The notes below the pieces were generated by a model. That model made no database searches and was not told the origin of the DNA. It worked only from the letters and a program-made list of their open reading frames with translations. DNA of 64,000 bases from CAZKNF01 sp964554105 (GTDB lineage: Bacteria > Bacteroidota > Rhodothermia > Rhodothermales > VXPQ01). The position numbers were made by a program, and so were the translations under genes. Shown in pieces: positions 54,363-63,000 of the stretch. The DNA lies in assembly GCA_964554105.1 (NCBI GenBank), contig CAZKNF010000006.1, positions 20,682 to 84,681 of the forward strand. The letters are read 5' to 3'. Positions within the stretch are counted from its first letter, which is position 1, and the number at the start of each line of letters is the position of its first letter.

Positions 54363-56777
54363 TCAATTCCGCAGCGGCTTTTTCGTCTTAAGCATATGAT
54401 CGATACGTTCTCGCGTCTTGTCCTGTTGAAGAAGATCGAGGAAAACGTCGCGCTCTAATTCAAGAAGATAGTCTTCATGCACCTCGTTGGGTCCGTCGAG
54501 CGCACCGCCAGTCATGATGTATGCGAGCCGCATCGCAAGGTACGCGTCATATTCTGAAATGAACTGTCCCTCCTGATATTGTTGGACGGAAATCGCAAAT
54601 GCGGCGGCGGTAGGTCGACCGAGAACAGTAATGTGCTTCGCCGGTGGAGGCGGAATGTATCCCTGGCTTGAAAGCCGAAGCACCTCTTCTCGCGCGACGT
54701 GAATAAGCCGCCTATCATTCATTACGATATGCGCATGCGAAGCGAGGTATCCGAGCCGCTGCGCATCCGGTGCACTCGTCGAAACACCGGCCATTGCCAC
54801 CGTTTCGAAAAATCTCTGCAGCCACGCCTGTATCTCGCTAGGATGGCGGTTCGGCGAGCGCTCTGACGCGAGGGCAGCGAGCCGTGTGGTCCCGGTTCCC
54901 GCCGGGATGAGTCCGACGCCCAGCTCAACCAGTCCGATGTAGCTCTCCGCAGCGGCTACCGGATGCGAGCATGCCATCACCAACTCACATGCACCGCCCA
55001 GTGCGCGCTGGTGAACCGCCACGACAACAGGCTTGCGAGCATAACGTACGCGCTGTATGGTGTCCTGAAATTCTGCCAGATAGGCGCCGACCTCCGCACC
55101 AGCCCCGTCACGAATTCCAGCAGCCATTTCGACGAGATTAGCACCGACAGAAAAGTTCTTACCTTCGTTGGCCACCACGAGGCCCCTTCTGGCGGGATCC
55201 TCTTCGACGCGGTCGACAGCGTAGCGAAGACCTTCCATCACTTCGCGACCGAGCGTATTCGCCTTCGACCTGAACTCGTACAAAGCTACGCCGTCTCCGA
55301 GATCGAGAAGCGCGGCTGCATCCGACGACCATAGCTCACCTTCCGGCGATGTCTTAATGACCTCAAGCGATATGTGATCGAGCGGCCTTGGGTCACCGAC
55401 GTAATCTTCTTTTGCAGGCGCGTAGATCGTATGATGATGATTCTCGCGACCATAGAAGTGATTATGCCCTGACGCGTACATAGACCTAATCCAGGCGGGC
55501 AGTTTCAAGGCGTTCGCCTCCATATCCTCGATCACTTTCCGGAATCCGAGGACATCCCAGATCTGGAACGGACCCATCTCCCAGCCAAAGCCCCAACGGA
55601 TGGCTCGGTCGACGTCGGCGGGGTTATCCGCAATCTCAGGAACGCGTCGTGCACTATATGCAAGCAGATCCAGAATTGTCTCCTTGAAGAATCTGCCTCC
55701 GCGTCCATCGTCCTCGTACAGTGCCCGCAGCCGAGCAGACAGGTCGCCCGCCCTGAAGATCTCTTCGATCCCCGACAGCCGCACCTCACCATCCTCCGTG
55801 TAGTCGACCGTTTCAGGGTCTAGAGACTTAATAGTTTTTCCTTCCTTCCGATAGAAGCCTTCGCCGGATTTTTGGCCCAGTGAGCCTCGTTCGACGAGTC
55901 GATTAAGAATTTCCGGTGTTCGGAATGCTTGACGAGCGTCGTCGTCCGGAACGGCATCATAGAGGTTGTCGGCGACATCTTTCATCACGTCGAGTCCGAC
56001 GATATCTGCCGTCCGAAACGTTGCTGACTTCGGGCGGCCGGTCAGCGGTCCAGTAAGTAAATCGATTTCCTTGATGGTGTAATCGCCTTGAAAAACTGCG
56101 CGCATAGCCTGCAGCATCGCATATACGCCGATTCGATTTCCAATAAAGTATGGCGTGTCCTTTGCGATCACGATACCTTTGCCGAGGTGAACGCGTCCAA
56201 AATGAGCAATTCGTTGTACGACCGACTCATCCGTATCGGGCGAAGGCACGAGTTCCAGCAGCTTCAGGTACCTGGGTGGATTAAAAAAGTGGGTGCCGAG
56301 AAAACGCCGGCGAAACGTATTCGATGTACCCTTGACGATATCGGCAATCGACAATCCGCTGGTATTTGTAGAGACGATGGCATCCGGGCTGATATGCCCT
56401 TCTATGCGCTCGATTAGATCACGTTTAACGTCGAGCCGCTCCACGACGGCTTCGATCACCCATTCCGCCTCGGCCACTCGATCGAAGTCATCGTCGAAAT
56501 TACCCGTCGTGATGCGCCGCGCCGCATCAGCGGTGAAGAACGGGTCTGGCTTACTCTCTCGTGCTCTGTTCAAACCTTTCGCAACGATCGCGTTCTTGTC
56601 ACCGCCTTTTTGGGGCGCGATGTCTAGCAGGTGAACGTCCATGCCGGAGTTAGCGAGATGAGCTGCGATCTGCGCACCCATCGTCCCGGCGCCGAGAACG
56701 GTTGCCGTTCGAAAAGGAAGATGGGTGTGCGGCGCGTCGATCAACGCTGCTTCGGATAGCTGCCGAGTGGCTTCCAT
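54363..56777 (-). CDS. fadN: 3-hydroxyacyl-CoA dehydrogenase / enoyl-CoA hydratase (FadN type)
   Basis: 804 residues. The hydroxyacyl-CoA dehydrogenase is N-terminal (TATVLGAGTMGAQIAAHLANSG; STNTSGLSI; GTHFFNPPRYLKLLE). The enoyl-CoA hydratase is C-terminal (~490-690: NFSVGANL, ALGGACELVMAC with one catalytic Glu, LVELGVGLIPAGTG with the other). This domain order is that of Bacillus FadN, the reverse of E. coli FadB. It performs the hydration and second oxidation of beta-oxidation. It is followed by fadA and fadE, the order fadN-fadA-fadE also found in Bacillus. Confidence 0.93.
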   Translation of the reverse strand: MEATRQLSEAALIDAPHTHLPFRTATVLGAGTMGAQIAAHLANSGMDVHLLDIAPQKGGDKNAIVAKGLNRARESKPDPFFTADAARRITTGNFDDDFDRVAEAEWVIEAVVERLDVKRDLIERIEGHISPDAIVSTNTSGLSIADIVKGTSNTFRRRFLGTHFFNPPRYLKLLELVPSPDTDESVVQRIAHFGRVHLGKGIVIAKDTPYFIGNRIGVYAMLQAMRAVFQGDYTIKEIDLLTGPLTGRPKSATFRTADIVGLDVMKDVADNLYDAVPDDDARQAFRTPEILNRLVERGSLGQKSGEGFYRKEGKTIKSLDPETVDYTEDGEVRLSGIEEIFRAGDLSARLRALYEDDGRGGRFFKETILDLLAYSARRVPEIADNPADVDRAIRWGFGWEMGPFQIWDVLGFRKVIEDMEANALKLPAWIRSMYASGHNHFYGRENHHHTIYAPAKEDYVGDPRPLDHISLEVIKTSPEGELWSSDAAALLDLGDGVALYEFRSKANTLGREVMEGLRYAVDRVEEDPARRGLVVANEGKNFSVGANLVEMAAGIRDGAGAEVGAYLAEFQDTIQRVRYARKPVVVAVHQRALGGACELVMACSHPVAAAESYIGLVELGVGLIPAGTGTTRLAALASERSPNRHPSEIQAWLQRFFETVAMAGVSTSAPDAQRLGYLASHAHIVMNDRRLIHVAREEVLRLSSQGYIPPPPAKHITVLGRPTAAAFAISVQQYQEGQFISEYDAYLAMRLAYIMTGGALDGPNEVHEDYLLELERDVFLDLLQQDKTRERIDHMLKTKKPLRN

Positions 56778-56803
56778 AAATATGGCTCACAAGTTGATGT
56801 TGC

Positions 56804-58711
56804 TCAGTGTGGTGCGCGGTCCTCCTGGCGCTCAACGATGACGTACTCGTCTTCAGATCCATCCGCATACATCGACTCAATCTCGTCCGCCAACGTATCC
56901 TGCACCTTGCTACGACGCACCTTCAGAGTAGGTGTCAACAGGCCATTCTCAGGTGTCAATGGATGCATCACCAGTTTAAATCGCTTCACTCGAGACCACG
57001 GATCGATGCCATCGTTTGCCTCCTCTACGAACTGCTTGAATCGCTGCCTCACATCCTCATGCTTCAATAGATCCGCGGCGTCCCTCGTGCGGATGCCACG
57101 CGACCGTGCGTATGCCTCCAGTTTCTCTTTATCAGGAAAGACGAGTGCCGTCGGATATTTATATCCACTGCCGACAACAACCGCTTGCTCGACGAGCGGG
57201 TGAGCGGTCAGTCGATTTTCAATCGGCTGAGGCATCACATATTTCCCCGTCGAGAGCTTAAAGAGATCCTTTTTACGGTCGGTGATCCGCAGATGACCCT
57301 CCTCCGTGAAGTCTCCGATATCGCCGGTATGAAACCAGCCGTCAGCGTCGATGACCTCGGCCGTCCGCTCTTCATCTTTGTAATAGCCCTTCATGACCTG
57401 GGGACCACGGGTCAGAATTTCGCCGTCCTCCGCAATCTTGATTTCAACACCGGGGATCGGTTCGCCGACGGTTCCGGCGCGATTCCGTCCCGGGCGATTG
57501 AACGCAATCACGGGGCTTGTTTCGGTTAGCCCATAGCCTTGAAGCACGGTGACGCCAGCAGCGGCGAAAAGATTGGACAGTTTCGGGCTTAGCGCCGCTC
57601 CACCCGAGATGATGTATTTTACGCGTCCACCCAGCGCCTCTCTCCACTTCCTGAACATTAACCTGTCGGCGAGTAGGAGTTTCATCCTCAAAATGGGCGA
57701 CAACGTCCTTCCGATCTCATACTGTTCGCCGACAGAGAGCGCCCATTTCGCTATTCGTTGGCGCATGGGACTCATCCCGGATATTCGTTCTAGGATGGAT
57801 CCGTAAACCTTCTCCAATACGCGTGGTACCGTGGAGAAAACGGTGGGTCGAACCTTCCGCAAATCGTCCGCCAGCCGGTCGGGTGTCGAGAAGTACAGAG
57901 TAGTCCCGTGGTAAATGAATCCGTAATAGAGCGATCGAGCGAAAATATGTGTGAGCGGAAGAAATGAGATGACGACCTCGCCGTCGGGCCCCGGTGCATA
58001 ATCGGGAAGTCCTGAGAACGCCGTCAGGGCGTTATGTGAGATGTTCTCGTGTGTCAGCATGACGCCTTTTGGCCTACCGGTCGTGCCACTCGTATAGATG
58101 ATCGTCGCGAGCTCGTCCGTGTCGACCTGATCCAATAGAATCCGGAGCATGGATCCGTCCTTCTCGGAATGGCGTCGGCCGATCTCTCGCACATCGGATA
58201 GCGCCCTGAGCGATATGTCATTTGGCAGTGGGTCCGGGTTGTCGTCGGGAGTCATTTCGGCAACGATGACATGTTTCACGGTGGGGCAGTCCGCAAGCAC
58301 GCCGCGTATTTCCTCGAGCCGACTCAATGTGGATACTGTGACCGTTTCGGCTTCGGAATGCTCGATTACATACCTGACCTGTTCAGGCGCGTGCGTCAGG
58401 TAGATCGGCACATCGATGAGGCCTGCTATCAAGCACGCCATATCGACGATGCAGAAATAAACGTCGCTTTCCATGTACATAGCGACCCGGCCGCCTCGAG
58501 CCGCTCCGAGATCGATGAACCCGACGGCAGTATCCTCAGAGTAGCTCCGGAACTCTTCGAGTGAGACAGCTCGCCATTCCTCCTCCTCCGGCTGATTCAG
58601 GAGGCGCGGATTCTTGAAATGAAGGTCGGCTTCGTAGAGGATCTCAGGGAGGGTCCGCCCGAGATACGACGTGCCTGTGCCGGGTGGAGCGGTTTGGATG
58701 TGCTCGGCCAT
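56804..58711 (-). CDS. Long-chain acyl-CoA synthetase
   Basis: 635 residues of the AMP-binding superfamily. TIIYTSGTTGRPKGVMLTHEN is the ATP loop, LQGYGLTETSPV the adenine-binding motif, and GWFHTGDIGDF the conserved Asp hinge. ITDRKKDLFKLSTGKYV contains the A-domain linker Lys region. It activates free fatty acids for the fad genes that follow on the same strand after a 26-bp gap. It probably starts the operon. Confidence 0.93.
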   Translation of the reverse strand: MAEHIQTAPPGTGTSYLGRTLPEILYEADLHFKNPRLLNQPEEEEWRAVSLEEFRSYSEDTAVGFIDLGAARGGRVAMYMESDVYFCIVDMACLIAGLIDVPIYLTHAPEQVRYVIEHSEAETVTVSTLSRLEEIRGVLADCPTVKHVIVAEMTPDDNPDPLPNDISLRALSDVREIGRRHSEKDGSMLRILLDQVDTDELATIIYTSGTTGRPKGVMLTHENISHNALTAFSGLPDYAPGPDGEVVISFLPLTHIFARSLYYGFIYHGTTLYFSTPDRLADDLRKVRPTVFSTVPRVLEKVYGSILERISGMSPMRQRIAKWALSVGEQYEIGRTLSPILRMKLLLADRLMFRKWREALGGRVKYIISGGAALSPKLSNLFAAAGVTVLQGYGLTETSPVIAFNRPGRNRAGTVGEPIPGVEIKIAEDGEILTRGPQVMKGYYKDEERTAEVIDADGWFHTGDIGDFTEEGHLRITDRKKDLFKLSTGKYVMPQPIENRLTAHPLVEQAVVVGSGYKYPTALVFPDKEKLEAYARSRGIRTRDAADLLKHEDVRQRFKQFVEEANDGIDPWSRVKRFKLVMHPLTPENGLLTPTLKVRRSKVQDTLADEIESMYADGSEDEYVIVERQEDRAPH

Positions 58712-58793
58712 TTCTGAGAACGAATGACGTCTAATGCGCGCTCAACTAAAAACCTGCAAGAGACGAGAGTGATCCTCGAGAGGTCTATCAATG

Positions 58794-58826
58794 AAAAGCC
58801 GACATCCGATCCAATCGAATGTCGGC
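58794..58826 (-). terminator. Rho-independent terminator after the DUF4097 gene
   Basis: A 13-bp stem with one G-U pair (minus strand GCCGACATTCGAT, loop TGG, ATCGGATGTCGGC) is followed by TTTT. It lies 37 nt past the DUF4097 stop and before the acyl-CoA synthetase. Confidence 0.85.
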
Positions 58827-58862
58827 ACGCGCAACAGTCCTTGTGGGAGGCCCACCCTGAAA

Positions 58863-59807
58863 TCACATGTTCTTCAGTGAAACGTTCCCAACGCCCGCGC
58901 GAAGATGAAGGTCAGGCCCGCCCCCGTTTACGTTTCCCCTAAATCTCTTCGTCATCCATTTACCTTCGACCTGAAGTGGGCAATCGCAGCTCGCCGACCC
59001 GACGCTTGCTTCAGCATCGACCTGAACGCCGACACTCGAACCAAGAAACACGGTCACGTTTCCAGCACCCGTGTGCAAGCGAGAATCGGAACGCGGCTGG
59101 CGAGTAATGGACGCTTCAATATTGCCGGCACCGGTATTAATTTCGACGTCGCCCCGAACGTCCCTCGCACGAACATTGCCGGCACCGGTGTTCGCTTCGA
59201 CCCGCCCCAGCGCACCCATTATCGCAATATTTCCCGAACCGGACGAAACTGTCACCGGTCCGTCCACGGCACCAATCTCGATATTTCCGGCACCTGTCCG
59301 GCCCTGAACGTCACCCGTCACGTTACCGACGCCAACATTGCCGGCACCTGTAGAAAAGTCGACATTGAATCGCTGCGGGACGTGAACTTTGAAGTGTACC
59401 TTAATTTCCGCTCCCGAGCCAAGACGGCTCCAAAACCCACCTGCGCTGGACAAACGGGATTCGATATGCACATTGTTGCTGCTTTCGTCCATAATCAGAT
59501 CATGACGACGAAGGATCTGCTTCGCTTCCTCACGATCGTCGGATCGGACGGTCCTCTCGACCTCGATGAAAACCTCAGCGCCGGAATGAGGCATGATGTC
59601 GACGTTTCCGTGATCGACATCCAAAAATAGTGTACCGCCGGCGCTAACCTTGAACGACTTCTTGACCGTATCCTTGATATCGACCGTATTCTTGATATCC
59701 GCCGTATGACCGGCCGGGGCGCTCACAATACTAAACATCGACGCCGCAAGGAAGAGCACGGCGGCTCGAAAGATGTGTCGATTTCTCAAGCTATCTCGGT
59801 ACTGCAT
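58863..59807 (-). CDS. DUF4097-type surface/periplasmic beta-solenoid protein
   Basis: 314 residues with a signal peptide (AAVLFLAASMFSIVSAPAGHTA). The body matches the DUF4097 putative adhesin family. From ~152 to ~310 a short motif GAGN or close variants recurs at residues 154, 172, 190, 208, 227, 247 and 305, mostly every 18-20 residues, as expected for right-handed beta-solenoid coils. Two Cys (SASCDCPL) lie between the last repeats. The function is unknown. It is monocistronic, with a terminator after it. Confidence 0.82.
   Translation of the reverse strand: MQYRDSLRNRHIFRAAVLFLAASMFSIVSAPAGHTADIKNTVDIKDTVKKSFKVSAGGTLFLDVDHGNVDIMPHSGAEVFIEVERTVRSDDREEAKQILRRHDLIMDESSNNVHIESRLSSAGGFWSRLGSGAEIKVHFKVHVPQRFNVDFSTGAGNVGVGNVTGDVQGRTGAGNIEIGAVDGPVTVSSGSGNIAIMGALGRVEANTGAGNVRARDVRGDVEINTGAGNIEASITRQPRSDSRLHTGAGNVTVFLGSSVGVQVDAEASVGSASCDCPLQVEGKWMTKRFRGNVNGGGPDLHLRAGVGNVSLKNM
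58878..59354 (-). repeat. Imperfect tandem GAGN-coding repeats in the DUF4097 gene
   Basis: Seven imperfect copies of ~54-60 bp (about 18-20 codons), each with a core reading GGTGCCGG-like on the coding strand. The repeats are visible in DNA as well as protein, so they arose by duplication or are kept similar by codon choice. Confidence 0.75.
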
Positions 59808-60013
59808 GGCTTCACTTGATATGAGTGGGGTATGATGGCCTACGAGAAATCTGACCCAGTGTTACAGTTTTCTCGTGTTTGCATCATGCATGAGATCAGG
59901 CCGAGACCAGTTGAACATCGATCTAGCGAGCCTACAGCTGCTACCGCTATTCAGGCGCAATGGCAGTCGGCTCATGTCTGGTTGGGAAACCGACGTGCAG
60001 GTAGGAAACAGCA

Positions 60014-60044
60014 AACCTCGACTGCACCTAGTGCAGTCGAGGTT
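60014..60044 (-). terminator. Stem-loop terminator after rpoC
   Basis: A 14-bp perfect stem (AACCTCGACTGCAC, loop of 3, complement) lies 45 nt after the rpoC stop, followed on the minus strand by TTTGCTGTTT. The T-run is interrupted but the stem is very stable. Confidence 0.78.
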
Positions 60045-60089
60045 CACATGAGTTCCTCCCTTCAACGACTTGCACGCGAAAGGTATAAC

Positions 60090-63000
60090 TTAACCTTCCG
60101 CTCCGACCTCTTTCGCCTCGCCGTCGGTCGTACCGTCGCCCGAGGCACCTGAAGGCACCTGTTCTCCGTCGCCCCCGAGTGCGGCCTGGAGCTCGGCCAA
60201 CTCCTTCCGTGAGCCGACAACCATGTCGCGGAAGTGACGTTGTCCGGTTCCGGCCGGAATCGGATGCCCAACGATGACGTTTTCCTTCAGGCCATAGAGC
60301 GGATCGACTTCGGCCTTGATCGAGGCATTCGTCAGTACCTTCGTCGTCTCCTGGAAGGAGGCAGCGGAGATAAACGAATCAGTCGACAGAGCCGCCTGGG
60401 TTATGCCGAGAAGTATGGGCTCGGCGACGGCCGGCTCCGTGTCGCGGATTTCGACCTGCTGTCGGTCATTGCGCTTCAGCTCCGAATTGACTTCACGCAG
60501 GCGGCGGCGATCCACGATGTCACCGATCGCAAGCTCCGACTCACCCGGGTCCAGGACGACGAATCGATCGTAGAGTTGGTCGTTCATCTCTTCCAGCACG
60601 AAACGGTCAACGGTATCGTCCTCGAGAAGGGTGGTGTCGCCCGGATCCGTTACGCGCACCTTCTGCATCATCTGGCGAACGATGACCTCGATATGCTTAT
60701 CGTTGATCGTTACACCTTGCAGGCGGTACACTTCCTGGATCTCGTTCACGAGGTACTCCTGCACGGCACGAGGACCCTTGATTGCAAGAATGTCCTGCGG
60801 TGCAACCTGTCCGTCCGAAAGCGGCTCGCCTGCGCGAACGAAGTCGTTCTCATGCACCAGCAAGTGCTTCGACAGCGAAACCAGGTATGTGCGGCTTTCT
60901 GATCCATCTCGAGAAGTCACGACGACCTCTTGCGATCCACGCTTTCGGCCGCCGAAGCTAACGACGCCGTCGATCTCGGATACGACTGCCGGATCGGAAG
61001 GCGTCCGCGCTTCGAAGAGCTCTGTCACACGCGGCAGACCGCCCGTGATGTCGCGGGTTTTTGCAGACTGGCGCGGTATCTTGGCGAGGACCTGCCCTGC
61101 CTGGATCACGTCGCCTGCATCTACCTGGATGCGAGCACGCACCGGGAGCGGATATTCGCGAGCTGCGCCCTGGTCGCTGTTCACCAGGACGGCAGGCGTA
61201 AGCGAACGCTCGCGAGTCTCGGTGATGACCTTCTCCTTATGGCCGGTCTGCTCGTCCGTTTCCTCGCGGAACGTCGTGCCTTCGATGATGTCCTGAAAGC
61301 CGACCTCTCCGCTGATTTCGGAGATGATAACACTGTTGTAGGGATCCCAGCTGGCGAGGATCTCACCTTTCTCCAGTTCATCTCCTTCGCGGACGAGCAC
61401 TTCAGCTCCGTACGGAATGACGTAGGCGATGAGCTGACGCCCCTCCTCCTCAGAATCGGTGATCCTTATTTCGCCCTGACGAGCCAATACGACCTCTTTG
61501 ATGCCGTCCTCGTCCTCAAGCGCAACCGTACGAAGATTCTCGAAGACCGCCTTCCCGGCAAACTTCGTCTGAATCGTACTTTCAGCCGATATGCGACTGG
61601 CGGTGCCACCGATATGGAAGGTACGAAGCGTAAGCTGCGTCCCCGGCTCACCGATCGACTGCGCTGCAATAACGCCGACAGCTTCGCCCGATTCGACCAG
61701 ACGACCGTTGGCGAGGTTGCGTCCGTAACAGAACGAGCAAATGCCGCGGCGAGACTCGCACGTGAGCGCGGACCGAATCTCGACCTCCTCAATAGAGGTC
61801 TCAGAAATCATCCGTGCCCTCTCCTCGTCTATCGTTTCGTTGGCCGTCACGATCAATTCATCCGAGAGCGGATCGCGCACGTCGTGAACCGACACTCGCC
61901 CGAGGATACGGTCCGCCAGAGGCTCGACGACCTCTTCATTATCTTTCAACGCCGAAATCCGAATCCCGCGGAGCGTACCGCAATCGACTTGCGTGGTGGT
62001 AACATCCTGAGAGACGTCTACGAGGCGGCGAGTAAGATATCCAGCGTCGGCCGTTTTAAGCGCTGTATCTGCCAGACCTTTTCGAGCACCGTGCGTAGAG
62101 ATGAAATACTCGAGCACAGAGAGACCTTCCTTGAAGTTCGAGATAATCGGATTCTCGATAATCTCACCCGCGGATCCGACGAGGCTCTTTTGCGGCTTAG
62201 CCATGAGACCGCGCATCCCGCCAAGCTGACGGATCTGTTCTTTGGAACCACGCGCTCCGGAGTCGGCCATCATATAAATGGCGTTGAATCCTTCCTTGTG
62301 GTTCTTCAGTGTCTCGAACAGCGTTTCAGAGACACGGTTGTTGGTCTTCGTCCAGATGTCAATGACCTGGTTATAGCGTTCGTTGTCCGTGATGAAGCCC
62401 AATTCGTAGTTACCGCGTGCGCGGTCAACCTCTTTCTGAGCGTCACCGATGAATGTTTGCTTTGAGTCGGGCACGATGATGTCGGCCAGCGAAAACGTCA
62501 GGCCTGCCGTCGTGGCACGTTCAAAACCGGTCTCCTTGATATCATCGAGGAAACGTGCTGTCCTGGCAAAACCCGTCGCCTTGAGAACGCGCGCGATGAT
62601 GGGTCGGAGATTCTTTTTTGTCAGAACTTCGTTGATGAAGCCTACTTCTTCAGGCACGATCTCATTAAAGAGCACACGTCCAACGGTCGTTTCGACGACC
62701 TTCCCACTCGGGATTTTGACGCTAATCTTCGCGTGCAGATCGATCTGCTCCTGGTCATAGGCATGTCGGACCTCGTTCATTGAGGAAAACCGCCGGCCTT
62801 CACCCCTCTGCCCTGATCTCATCTTGGTCAGATAGTACAGTCCGAGGACCATGTCCTGCGTCGGAACCGCGATGGGACCTCCGTGTGCGGGACTCAGGAT
62901 ATTGTGGCTCGAGAGCATCAGAATCCACGCTTCGAGACAAGCATCGTGGCTCAGCGGAACGTGGACAGCCATCTGGTCGCCGTCGAAGTCGGCATTGAAT

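Noticed and set aside
59832..60152. 106-codon plus-strand frame in the rpoC/DUF4097 gap
   Set aside because: It runs over the rpoC terminator hairpin and into the end of rpoC on the other strand, with no ribosome-binding site; likely spurious.
60930..62465. Long open frame (511 codons) on the plus strand opposite rpoC
   Set aside because: It is an antisense shadow of rpoC, with Arg/Leu-rich composition and no domain; rpoC is unmistakable.
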